DNA from: Chara braunii
Lineage: Eukaryota; Streptophyta; Charophyceae; Charales; Characeae
DNA length: 23,356 nucleotides
Direction: 5' to 3'
Assembly (NCBI GenBank): GCA_003427395.1
Contig: BFEA01000062.1
Coordinates: 3,116,938 to 3,140,293 of the forward strand
The notes beneath the pieces are model-generated. The model searched no databases and was not told the DNA's origin. It worked only from the letters and a program-made list of their open reading frames with translations. The translations under genes and the position numbers were made by a program. The stretch's first letter is position 1. Every line of letters starts with the position of its first letter. Shown piece after piece: positions 1 through 9,220 of the stretch.

Positions 1-71
<71 letters not shown>
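1..71. repeat. (AG)n microsatellite at window edge
   Basis: The first 71 bases are an essentially uninterrupted AG dinucleotide repeat that continues beyond the window edge. It is all purine on the plus strand. It has no coding content. Confidence 0.98.
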
Positions 72-74
<3 letters not shown>

Positions 75-1431
75 GAAACAAAAATCTGACGCCATTAGCA
101 AGTGTTGCTGTGCGGGTTCCACTTGTCATCTTAAAGCAAAACCTGGGAACCGGTGGGAACAGGAACGTCTTTGGGGAGGGCACACTGGATCTCTTTTTTC
201 TTTCCCTCGTTAAACAAGAACCCCTGTCTATGCAGGGGGCGACACCTGCTGGGAACCAGGCCAGGCCTCCCTGAGCTGAATGCTGCAACACTACCTCAAC
301 GCTCCACATTACGGTCCAGGTTTTGAGGATCGTTTTTCTTTTGTGTGTGAAGGCCGATTTCTCGCAGTGTAGTTCAAATACTAAGTACACACCTGGCCGA
401 ACAGAGAAGATTCAATGGGAAACCAAAAAAAAAAACATCCTCCACCAAAACACGTAAACAAAGATGGGCGTCATCTTTTGATTTTTTCACAATCTAGTGA
501 GTGGTGCAGCGAGGGCGTGATGGGTCATAATGTAACCATAAGCCCCTCGGCCTAAGCGAAGTTGGGGGGTTGTCGCCCGCTGGAAAGGGCCTGCACCCAC
601 TTGTAACTGTCTGTGCCCGCCCTATGTGAAGGCAGGCCTGTGAAAAATCAATGAGGCCCGTTTCTGAGGCCATTGTGTGTAGAATGGGGGCCTGTGGGTT
701 GGTTGGTCGCGCGGCATTTTCAACCAACCGGTAGGCCCGATTGGTTGAAGATGCTGGGCCCTGCAAAGATGCTGAGGCCCAGGGCACTTGCTGTTGAGCC
801 CCACGCAGTGCAGGCACATTCTGGAAGGGCACTGGGCGCAGCTACTGGGACAGCGGCTGAGCCTCCAGAGCCTGTCCTCGTCCGGCCAGACACTACAAAA
901 CAGTGAAGGATCACTCACACTCAAGCATTCTGCTGGCTGGATGGCGGCAACGCTGCTAAAGCACACGCTGGCTGGAAGAAGGTCGGGCAGAGTGAGGGAG
1001 TTGCTGGCACGGCGCTGGGTCGAAGCTTCCTGGGAGCAGTTGGAGAGCGCTGCAGCCATAGCCGAGCTGTGGGCCCGCATAGCCGGACGAGGTGCGCTGG
1101 AGGTCCTTGGGTGAAGGGCAAAGATTGGGAGAGAAGGGTAGTGGGCGGTGTCTGAGAGAGCTTACCTGGTGGTGATGGGAGGTGGATAGGTGTTGCCTGA
1201 TTGCAGTCTGGGCGCCAAGCGCCATATAGGAGAGCGACATTGTGGACATTGATGTTAGCATTGTTAGGGGTGAGAAGAGGGCTTTCATTGTCAATTTGCT
1301 TAAGTACTTGCTTTCATTTGGTGTATCTCGTGTTGCAATCTGGTCTCAGTTCGTGCACATGGCTATCTGGATTTCAATGGAATGACACAATTTAGTTTCT
1401 GTCATTCACACTTCTCATTTTCCTTGCAACT
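72..1431. other. unassigned GC-rich stretch, no supported gene
   Basis: Several overlapping open frames of 64-152 codons occur on both strands between 494 and 1294. They overlap each other in opposing frames, and none shows a recognisable domain, start context or repeat-family motif, so I do not call a gene. The one distinct structure is a hairpin at 714-754: a 14-bp stem (714-727 against 741-754, one mismatch) around a 13-nt loop. If the PBS-like site at 1432 is real, part of this stretch could be the LTR of an LTR retrotransposon, but I cannot place a left LTR end. Confidence 0.5.
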
Positions 1432-1443
1432 TGGTATCAGAGC
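1432..1443 (+). other. tRNA-iMet-type primer binding site of an LTR retrotransposon (relic)
   Basis: The sequence TGGTATCAGAGC, preceded by ACT, matches the primer binding site used by many plant Ty1/copia and related elements, which is complementary to the 3' end of initiator methionine tRNA. It lies a few bases after TTGCA, which could be the CA end of a left LTR. No gag or pol frame follows, and no second LTR copy or polypurine tract was found downstream. If real, it is therefore a relic or a non-autonomous element. A 12-base exact match by chance is uncommon but possible. Confidence 0.55.
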
Positions 1444-1599
1444 AGGTTTGTAGGCTCAATCTTTCGGCTCCAGTGCTATCTGTTTCTTCGGTGCACGTGG
1501 GGTTGGTTCCCGTGCAGTGTAAGGTTTGTAGGCTCAATCTTTCGGCTCCAGTGCTATCTGTTTCTTCGGTGCGCGTGGGGTTGGTTCCCGTGCAGTGTA
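1444..1599 (+). repeat. 78-bp tandem duplication (two copies)
   Basis: Two adjacent copies, 1444-1521 and 1522-1599, differ at one visible position (CACGTG in the first copy, CGCGTG in the second). The first copy begins directly after the PBS-like motif. In an LTR element this is the 5' leader, a common place for tandem duplications. Confidence 0.95.
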
Positions 1600-2273
1600 A
1601 GTATGATAGCGCTGTGTGGAAATCGGTCCGTCCCTGGGTATAGAGGGGCGTGGCTGAAGGCTATTGGAAAAATATTGGGTGTGTGATGAATGATGTGAGC
1701 GAGATGACATGGCATTAGCAATAGAGGCACTTGCATTCCATTGTCTGTGGTTCCAATGCTTCGACCGGTCAATGAAATGCATGTTGTCACAGCTGGTGAG
1801 AAAGCTGTGGTTGGAGGCAGCATTTGATAGACTTTGTCGCTTCTTTTCCGTGACGAAGTGAGTCTTTCTTGGGAGTCCTCTCGTGGTGAGTAAGAGAGCG
1901 CTCTACGTTGAGAGTCTACCCTCTTGTGGCACATTCTAGTGGGGTGGGAGAAAGACGGTGCCTCTGAAGTGCCCTGGGAGGACGAAGCACTGCGTCACGA
2001 TGAAAGTCAACCCACAGGGAGTAGCTCACGCATGCTCGCGCTGATGTCCTTACTGCTTTGCTGCACTGTAGAACTACCTTGGTCTGGACAGACCTATTGG
2101 GGAATCGAAGACAAGCATTGGACCATCTTTAAACCAAGATCCAGTGGGGAAATCGCATCATGCCACGTGCGACAATAAATGAGTGTGTGGTCTGCTCTGG
2201 CTAGTCGCTGTCTGCTTGGGCACAGGGGTGGGCTGAGTTCACTGTAGGTCACCACTGCTTTTTCATTTTGTGT
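1600..2273. other. unassigned stretch, no gene seen
   Basis: Only short frames occur here (up to about 126 codons on the minus strand, 84 on the plus strand), with no recognisable domain. If the PBS-like site upstream is genuine, this would be internal sequence of a non-coding LTR element. Confidence 0.4.
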
Positions 2274-2433
2274 CGGATCAGTTTAATATCTGATCCGCCC
2301 ATCGGACCACAATGATATTAAATTAATTTCCGCGGGCAAGGAGGGGTCACATGGGTAAGCTTGCTTGCTCAGTCCCTCCAGCATTGCCTCTGTATCGCAC
2401 TGCCGCACAGTGTGGCGCGGCCCTTTAAAAAAA
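2274..2433 (+). pseudogene. 5'-truncated U2 snRNA copy
   Basis: From 2274 the sequence follows U2 snRNA: ATCAGTTTAATATCTGAT (the segment after the branch-point recognition sequence), then a stem around CCATCGGACC, then ATATTAAATTAATTT (the region before the Sm site), then the 3' stem-loops containing GTAAGCTTGCTTGCTC and ending near GGCGCGGCCC. The 5' portion with the GUAGUA branch-point recognition element is absent, and the Sm-site region reads AATTTCCGCG in place of a U-rich tract, so it cannot be functional. It shares non-canonical 3' stem-loop bases with the second U2 copy at 12063-12261, which suggests both derive from this species' own U2. A short A run (seven A) follows, then the foldback element. 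Confidence 0.88.
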
Positions 2434-2767
2434 CTAGCTTAGCCCCCATGGTGCGGGCAATGCAGGCTACGCCCGCATAAAAGACCACGGCAAAGATCAG
2501 TCAAACTACTCGCACAGACTCAAACAGACTTACAGAGCACAACACACTCAACATGTGCTCAAAACAACACACTCAAGATGTACTCTAAACAACGCACTCA
2601 ACACGTGCTCAAAACAGCCTGTTTTGAGCACATGTTGACTGTGTTGTGCTCTATATGTCCATTTGAATCTGGTACATGGTTGACACTATACTTTGGCTGA
2701 TCTTTGCCGTGTTTTCTTTTTATGCGGGCGTAGCTCACACCGCCCGCACCACGCGCGCTAAGCCAGT
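2433..2767. mobile_element. nested foldback (inverted-repeat) element
   Basis: Outer arms 2433-2504 and 2692-2767 are imperfect inverted repeats of about 72-76 bp sharing TGCGGGC, CTACGCCCGCATAAAA and CACGGCAAAGATCAG. Inside them lie three head-to-tail 25-bp units (2540-2564, 2565-2589, 2590-2614). An inverted copy follows (2620-2652 pairs with 2534-2566, one mismatch over 33 bp). The plus strand could fold into a long two-tier hairpin. No transposase frame is present. It resembles a foldback/MITE-like element; I see no clear target-site duplication. Confidence 0.75.
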
Positions 2768-2802
2768 AATATATTCTGGTACATGGTTGACAATATACTT
2801 TT
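2668..2802 (+). repeat. 28-bp direct repeat pair spanning the foldback right arm
   Basis: TCTGGTACATGGTTGACA followed by C or A and then TATACTTT occurs at 2668-2695 and again at 2775-2802, 107 bp apart with one mismatch. The right outer arm of the foldback lies between the two copies. This could mark a local duplication or an insertion footprint. Confidence 0.85.
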
Positions 2803-2891
2803 TTGTTTTTTTTTAAGTAGCAGGGGCCTTGGATACATTTCTTGCTTCACCACACACACAACCCAACCAACAGGTACTTTCACATGGAACA

Positions 2892-3056
2892 GTGATTTCG
2901 TCAAAACGGACATTTTTTTATTTTTTGAACGAAATTGCAACCGACTAAGTTGGCCCGAATCCGCCCGAGCCAGGATGAACTTTTACGAAATTGAGAGTCC
3001 GGTATTCTTAAACTGCCGGACCCCCAGGATGTATTTGGACCCTAGCTGAGTCCAGG
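2892..3056 (+). repeat. dispersed repeat, copy 1
   Basis: This about 165-bp segment is a diverged copy, in opposite orientation, of 4547-4738. Shared blocks include ATTTTTTGAACGAAATTG, a run matching CGAATCCGCCCGAGCCA, and TGCCGGACCCC. The copy ends in part of a hairpin rich in TCCGG/CCGGA and appears truncated there. No coding frame is evident. The family is unknown to me. Confidence 0.8.
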
Positions 3057-3059
3057 TGT

Positions 3060-4000
3060 TATGAACCTGGTTGTTTGTTGTCAGAAGACCAACACTCGCT
3101 CACATAGACTTCCAGGTATGCCCATACATACCCAGAAGGAAGGGGACAGGATGGGAGTATCACACCGTACATGGAGAGATAAACACAGCGGAAAACTTGT
3201 CCATGCGATATGACAGAAAACACTGAAAGTGCAATTCGCTCCACAGAATCCTCACAACCAGTCACAAAGGAAAGCCGAGTAGATCACATCCAGGAAACAA
3301 TGAAGCAATGATAGTCCACACAGTGGCACACACAGTATTCACACTGTTTATTAAACTCAGAGTCTCGAAATGTCAGAATCACCCCCGAACCATGGTGCGC
3401 TGCTCAGAGATGAACAGCGCTTCACTCCCCAACCCTGAGTAATCGCTATTACTACCCCTGAGTCCCTGAAACAACCAGCGCCACCCAGATACTGCCTCCA
3501 GAGGGAAGTGCCACCCTGAAACAGGCCTCTGAGGCCAAGCGCCTCTCAGAGGATGAAGAAGAAGACCAGCGCCACAGTGTCTGATGATAATGAAGTGCCA
3601 GAAGACTTCCCGGGCGGAAGTCTGTACCAGCGCCACCTCTCCTGACAACGATGTTCTTTGAGGAAGAAAGCTACAGCTATGGCTGCAGCGCCACACACCC
3701 TGACACCCTATTCCTGGGGAGGGTTCAGCAGGGCACCAACTTCTCTTGCCTCCAGCAGACTTCAGATAGCCCGGACCTCTGAACAGCCCCGCGTGCTGTC
3801 AGAGAACAGCGTAGGTCCCAGCTATGGCCGACGCTTCGCAGGTCCGGCTATGTCTGTCTTCCCCAACGCTGAAGTTGTACCACCTCCAGTTCACGTGTTG
3901 CACAGCTTGTGCTGTACACGGTACAACTGTCAAAAGCCCTGAACAGATTCCTACAATCTATTAATAGAACTACCCTAGCCTAGACCTAGATCGGACTGAC
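3060..4000. other. unassigned stretch with weak 30-bp periodicity
   Basis: No supported gene. Between about 3474 and 3700 the decamer CCAGCGCCAC recurs (3475, 3566, 3627, and a variant at 3685) at spacings near multiples of 30 bp, with degenerate versions between. This suggests an eroded minisatellite or a decayed repetitive coding sequence. Frames of 94-105 codons occur on both strands across it, without recognisable domains. Confidence 0.45.
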
Positions 4001-4416
4001 TGGACCGACCGGTATTGTTTCAGTTTCGGCCTCCAGGGACTCTCCCTACCCGGCTATAGGCTATAGGACCGTCTATCAGCATAGGCCTTTAGGGCATGTC
4101 TGTCCTAGGGGTAGCCCGGGCCTGCTATTTGCAGTTAGGGTAGCTGTAGGAAATTCTAGTTAGTGTGGGCCTATAATTTTCCCGAATTTGCAGATATGTC
4201 TCTCATGAATTTTGGACCGACCGGTATTGTTTCAGTTTCGGCCTCCAGGGACTCTCCCTACCCGGCTATAGGCTATAGGACCGTCTATCAGCATAGGCCT
4301 TTAGGGCATGTCTGTCCTAGGGGTAGCCCGGGCCTGCTATTTGCAGTTAGGGTAGCTGTAGGAAATTCTAGTTAGTGTGGGCCTATAATTTTCCCGAATT
4401 TGCAGATATGTCTCTC
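4001..4416 (+). repeat. perfect 204-bp direct duplication
   Basis: Copies 4001-4204 and 4213-4416 (offset 212 bp) are identical as far as I can read base by base, and are separated by ATGAATTT. The unit contains short internal repeats (GGCTATAGGCTATAGG). Perfect identity implies a recent event compared with the heavily diverged repeats around it, or an assembly artefact. Confidence 0.97.
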
Positions 4417-4546
4417 GAATTTTCCTTACAGGCAGGTCCCTCGGTTGGCCCTCAGCCAAACAAAATTTACAAATCTAACCTACCCATGTTACAGCCTCGG
4501 GTCGACGGGTCACAGGCGGCAGATCCAGCAAGTCATTGCACATAGG

Positions 4547-4738
4547 GTCCAGCGTCTCAAGAACGCCGGACCCCCTGGTTGTATCTAGACTTTGCTGAAG
4601 TCCAGGGGTCCGGCATTTTAAGACGCTGGACCTTCAATTCTGACAAAATTTCAACTTGGCTCAGGTGGATTCTTGCCAAATTAATCGGTTTCAATTTCGT
4701 TCAAAAAATAAAAAATGACCGTTTGATGAAATTGCTGT
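4547..4738 (-). repeat. dispersed repeat, copy 2, with terminal hairpin
   Basis: Read on the minus strand this matches copy 1 at 2892-3056 over its body. On the plus strand it begins with a hairpin: the arm around GTCCAGCGTCTCAAGAACG and CCGGACCCCC pairs with GGTCCGGCATTTTAAGACGC and TGGAC, around a 30-nt loop. Copy 1 retains only one arm. A foldback or MITE-type origin is plausible. Confidence 0.8.
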
Positions 4739-4743
4739 AATGG

Positions 4744-4745
<2 letters not shown>

Positions 4746-4782
<37 letters not shown>

Positions 4783-4797
4783 GAGAGAGAGAGAGAG
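4746..4797. repeat. (GA)n microsatellite
   Basis: A GA dinucleotide run with one GGAA interruption. It is purine-only on the plus strand and lies immediately beside dispersed repeat copy 2. Confidence 0.97.
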
Positions 4798-5534
4798 TCT
4801 TCCCCCCAACACAACACATCTCGACGTGGAAACTTGTGACCCAATTGTCCTAGCAGCACGATGGAACGCCCGCTAGCACAACGCCTGGTGCACGTGCACC
4901 GCCCATCTGCGCGACTGTCACGAGTGTTCGCGCGCGATGGTGCTCTCACGTCATGGGTGTTTTTGAGAGCTTGCACGAGAGGGTGCTTGCACAAGGGTAC
5001 TCATCCGTGTGTGAAGTGTGTTAATGCACGCTTCAGCGCGCTCGTGCTCGCGTAGGAAGGTGAGCATGGGTGACAGGGAGTGTGAGTGGCCGAAATCTAC
5101 GACGAGCATGGAGTGGAATATGGGATGGTGATCAACGGTTTGAACCACGTCACTTAATGTCCTCTGGCTTTTGAAAGCACGTCAGTGCCATCTCTCTGCT
5201 TCGCTTTTCATGTGAATGATGTTGCAGGCTAGCATGACGAAAGGAGGGGAGTATTGCTTGGTATTGAGTGGTACTTCAAGAGTAATCACTAATACTCTTC
5301 ATCTTGCGAATGGTCGGTTCATTGCGAGACGGAGAATAGTTTAGTGTGTCCCGCGTGGTGGGAGGAGGATTGTTGGGGGATAATGAGTGGGAGGTCTTCG
5401 AAGTTGGAGCCCAAGAGCAGCTAAGGGTTTGTCACAAGAGGGTAAACTTCAACTCGTCTTCAGGTCATCGGCTGATCATCGTCCGTTCTGCTTCAGTTGA
5501 GCGTCAATCACAAGAGATCGTCATCAGCAATAGC
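4798..5534. other. unassigned stretch, no gene seen
   Basis: Short frames of 60-100 codons only, overlapping on both strands, and no recognisable domain or RNA gene. Confidence 0.4.
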
Positions 5535-5615
5535 ACAGTCATCATCCATCATCATTATCATCATTGTTTTTTACATGGTGTTGAGATATGGGTTCATCAT
5601 CATCATCATTTTCGT
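5535..5615. repeat. (CAT)n/(ATC)n microsatellite cluster
   Basis: Two short imperfect CAT/ATC trinucleotide runs (about 5540-5566 and 5596-5610) separated by about 30 bp. In some frames these encode His or Ile runs, which inflates open frames here without indicating a gene. Confidence 0.85.
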
Positions 5616-5862
5616 TTTCTTCACTTGTGTCGTGAAATGGGTAAGTAGGGATGTTTGGGGAGGAAATTTATTTCTCTAGTCCTATTTTATTCTCTTACCT
5701 CATTTTTTCTCCTTCCTTCTCTTCTACTTTTACCTTCCTGTTTTTTGTCCTCGCCTACCGGTCGTCACTCGTCGTGGGACACTGCGAGCTCATTTGTCTC
5801 GCCATAGTTGGTTTGTTACAGGGTTGCGCAAGGGCTGGTTGGGTTGTGTGCGGGATGGCAGG

Positions 5863-5995
5863 GCGATGAGGATGAGGGAGGGAGAGGGAGAGGGTAAGGG
5901 AGGAGGACAATGAGGGAGAGGTAGGGGAGATAGAGAGGTAGATAAGATAAAAATAGAGTTGGGTGAAAGGGGGGGGGAGGGGGATGTCACGCATA
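5863..5995. repeat. G-rich purine tract
   Basis: The plus strand is strongly biased to G and A, with many GGGAGG and GAGGG blocks and a GGGGGGG run near 5971. It is low-complexity sequence that could form G-quadruplexes. No gene is evident. Confidence 0.8.
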
Positions 5996-6655
5996 TCTCT
6001 TTTTAGTAAGTTTTTACTGATTTTATCTAGCATTAGCATCATTATAAGTTTCCATGGTATGGTGGGGGAAGTTTCATTTTCTATATCAACGTAGAATTTT
6101 TACAACTAACTAATTAGTCATCTAAGAATCTAAAAATTTATCCATAGTCATCATCACAATCATCATTCTTAAATTTTTAATGTTATCATCTATAATCAAC
6201 ATCCTAATTAAACATCTTATTATATTCTCAACCATCTTAGCTTTGGATCCTAGATTACATATTAATAACCTAAGCCGTATTTTTTAATACCGAAAATCCC
6301 TAATTAATACAACTGTTTTTTAATTCTCAATTCCTTCTATCAAGAACCTAGTTATTATTTGACTATTTATTTTTGTATAACATGGTATGGGACGGGGAGA
6401 GCCCAGCTTTGCAGGGGTTTCATTAGGAGGGTGGTGAAACCCTGGAGGGGGCACGGGCAAATTGTGATGAATACTCTATTCTGGGGCAGGGCATTAAATC
6501 CCAGCAGGGGCAGATTAGGGTATTCCAGTGGCTTACCGTGCGTTGTTGCTAGGATGACGCTGGCCGGAGTTAGGGCGGGTCGCGCTACCCTGTAACCTAA
6601 CGTTTGGGGACGTGAGGCCTGATTGAGCTTGGCATCTAGGGTTGGGGGGTTGAGA
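5996..6655. other. unassigned, AT-rich then mixed
   Basis: About 6000-6370 is AT-rich with loose ATCATC repeats and no frames of note. The remainder holds one 78-codon frame without a recognisable domain. Confidence 0.4.
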
Positions 6656-7093
6656 AAATGGAAAGAAAGTGAGAGAAGAGTGAGTGAAACTCACTCAAAT
6701 GTATGAAATCACAAGGTGGGAAGTGGCGATTCACATAGGAGTGAAGAAATGGACTAAACAAGAGTGAAATCATCATCAAAACACTAGATCAAGCAAAAAC
6801 AAGAGTTGTGATTTGCCCCATAGTGAGGAAATGGAGAGAAAGTGAGAGAAGAGTGAGGGAAACTCACTCAAATGCATGAAATCACAAGGTGGGAAGTGAC
6901 GATTCACATGGGAGTGAAGAAATGGACTAGACAAGCATGAAATCATCATCAAAACACTAGATCAAGTATAAACAAGAGTTGCGATTTGCTCCTAAGTGAG
7001 GAAATGGAGAGAAAGTGGGAGAAGAGTGAGTGAAACTCACTCAAATGTATGAAATCACAAGGTGGGAAGTGGTGATTCACATGGGAGTGAAGA
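6656..7093 (+). repeat. 173-bp tandem array, about 2.5 units
   Basis: Units begin AAATGGA(A/G)AGAAAGTG at 6656, 6829 and 7002, exactly 173 bp apart. The third is cut off at about 7093 after GGGAGTGAAGAA. Units differ by scattered point changes. Each unit contains the imperfect palindrome GAGTGAGTGAAACTCACTC. The length is compatible with a nucleosome-sized satellite monomer, but there are too few units to call a satellite. Confidence 0.95.
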
Positions 7094-7255
7094 ATGAACC
7101 CGTGGGGAGACTATTACTAGTGAAAAGGCTTCCTACCATCTACTCTAAGCTTTGGAAGGCTCCTATGGAGAGAGAGATGATGAAGAAATAAAGAAAGAGA
7201 ATGTAGATGAGAGACCATTGGAGGGGTAGGAAAAGGAAGATGAGAGGAGGACGAT

Positions 7256-7258
7256 GAG

Positions 7259-7290
<32 letters not shown>

Positions 7291-7407
7291 AGGAGAAGAA
7301 GAGGAGGAAGAAGAAGAAAAAGAAGAAGAAGAAGAAGAAGAAAAGGAAGAAGAAGAAGGAGAAGAAGGGGAGGGAGAAGAAGAAGAAAAAAGAAAAAGAG
7401 GAGGAAG
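7256..7407. repeat. 152-nt uninterrupted purine (GAA/GGA) tract
   Basis: The plus strand contains no pyrimidine from 7256 to 7407, and purine-rich sequence extends on either side from about 7165 to 7424. It is mostly GAA, GAAGAG and GGAGAA repeats. Apparent poly-Lys (plus) and poly-Ser or poly-Leu (minus) frames are products of this composition. It could form intramolecular triplex (H-DNA). Confidence 0.97.
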
Positions 7408-7439
7408 TAGAAGGAGAAGAATTTTCTTCTTTTCACTCA

Positions 7440-8635
7440 CCTCCTTAGTATCTTGGAGTTGGAGCACCAATCTTGATGAAGCCCCCTCCTTCCTTGCACA
7501 AGTGTCACCTTAGCTATGGCTTTCTCCTTCCTCAAGCCTCTTTTCTCCTTCCTCTCTCAACCTCTCCCAAGCTATTGCAAGCTTCTTCCACTATGGCTAT
7601 GGAGTCCTCCCCTCTTAGGAGAGCTAATGGGGCTCCCTCTAACCTCTCTTCCTTCCTCACAGCCTGGGGGCTATGGCGGATCACCTCCCTAGGCCAGCCT
7701 CACTACCACTACCCTCTAGAGTTCCCCACACTAGTCCACAGTCTCCTCTAAGCTCCCAAACTGGCAGGGGTTCCCCTCTCCTCTCTCCAAGTGAGAGAAG
7801 TGTTCCTATGAGCTCACTTGGGCAGCATGGGCACTCCTCATGCAAATGTGAGTGTGGCGGACTGAATCCTCAGCTTATGTAGGCTGAAACCAGCACTCCG
7901 GCCAGCCCATGGGCCTCCCCATGTGCCTTGAGTTGAACCGAGGTACCCCCAAGGCAAAAATCCAATACTAGGCCCGTCCGGGGGTACCTGGACCTTATTT
8001 TGGCCAAGTTCATGCAGTCCGCGTGGTTGGTACCAACTCGGATTGCCTCTTGGACTCCTTCAACCTCTTTTTCATTTTCAAAATGTTACCCCCTTGAGTC
8101 CAAATGCCTAAGGGGCAGGCCCACTTGAGAGAAAAAAAACTAGTGAACCTTTTTCTCATTTTTTTCAGTTTCTACCCCATTTTTGGTAGGCCGAGGTATT
8201 TTCCCATGCCTCGGTGTTATCTCAGCCTTGGATCTAGCTGAGATCCAAGGCCAACAATATTTTGTGCCATCCCCAGGTAGTCCTTGCTTCAAATTTGAGC
8301 CTCTAAGCTCACTTTTTCAATTTTTGGTGCATCTGGTCTTATGTTTGGGCCAAATGAACAATTTTGTTATTTTCTTTTTTTTTTTTCTTTCCGTTTTGGG
8401 TTGCCAACTCATTCCAAAGTTTGCCGTTTGAGTAGGCCTCCCCAAAAATGGCTATATTCCCTCCTCCATAAATCTAAATCTCAGATCCATGGCCCAAAGG
8501 AAAACCGATCATTTCCCCTTCGCATTTTCTCTCAATTTTCTCTTTTTAATTCAGATTTTGCAGAGATATTGCCCCAAGGGCCATATCTGTGCAATCCGGA
8601 TTGCCCTTTACTAAATGTGGAGGGATGAGGTCACC
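7440..8635. other. unassigned pyrimidine-rich stretch with small hairpins
   Basis: No recognisable gene; the best frame (7473-7751, 92 codons) has no identifiable domain. Small inverted repeats are visible: GGTACCCCC at 7942-7950 with its complement at 7980-7988, and an 11-bp stem at 8225-8235/8241-8251 around AGCTG. Confidence 0.45.
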
Positions 8636-9213
8636 GTAGGGACCTGCCAGTCCCTACTGTGCCAGTCCTATTCTCCTCCACTCTTTTCTCCCCCTTTGTC
8701 TCATTCTCCCCCCTATTTTCTCTTTTTTTTTTTCTTTCCTCTTATTTCTGATGTGACAAGTGTCAAGTGGCTGTTGAGTCTTTTTCTAGACCATGGATCT
8801 TCATCCATGGCCAGATTCAGACTCATCAATTGACCGTTATCTCTCGGATTACAATAATGAAGCCCCCATACTCAAGGGGGCTTCATTTTATCTCCGTTAG
8901 CCTTAATTTTGGTCCCCCTTTGCTCCGTTTTCTTTTTGACAGCCTTTTTTCCATATTGAGCCCCTTGGGGCTCTATTTTCTCATGCCTAGCTAGTCCGAG
9001 ATACCCCGGACTGTCGGGCAACCCTTCCACCATCATTATTTTGCTTTTTTTTCTCTCACGGCTCTCCCACTTGATCCCACTAGTGCTTGCACTAGTGGTG
9101 CTAATATTTTCCACCGTCTAGATCTTTGATCTCAACAGTGTCGTTTGCTTCGTGTGACCATTTCTTATGTTGGCTCTTAGTTCTCTCGGAACATCTCAAG
9201 TCTCCGCCATTTT
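8636..9213 (+). repeat. diverged long direct repeat, copy A
   Basis: This segment aligns, with substantial divergence, to 10518-11108. Anchors in order are GTAGGGAC...CAGTCCCTACT, a CTTTT-rich tract, ACAAGTGTCAAGTGGC, CGTTATCTCTCGGATTACAAT, a palindrome CCACTAGTGC-TT-GCACTAGTGG (9077-9098) and CTCCGCCA. The copies are offset by about 1.88-1.90 kb. A weaker third relative lies in 9850-10510. It is probably an old mobile element of unknown type. A perfect 12-bp hairpin lies at 8856-8867/8876-8887. Confidence 0.75.
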
Positions 9214-9220
9214 CCTCCGT

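Noticed and set aside
494-1294. Overlapping open frames of 112-152 codons on both strands as genes
   Set aside because: Frames overlap on opposite strands in GC-rich DNA, with no domain, no conserved motif and no start context to choose between them.
6656-7093. CRISPR-like array
   Set aside because: The units are contiguous 173-bp tandem repeats without unique spacers, in a eukaryotic-type context.
7117-7470. Poly-Ser/poly-Leu (minus) and poly-Lys (plus) proteins
   Set aside because: Direct products of the GAA/GGA purine tract, read in several frames.
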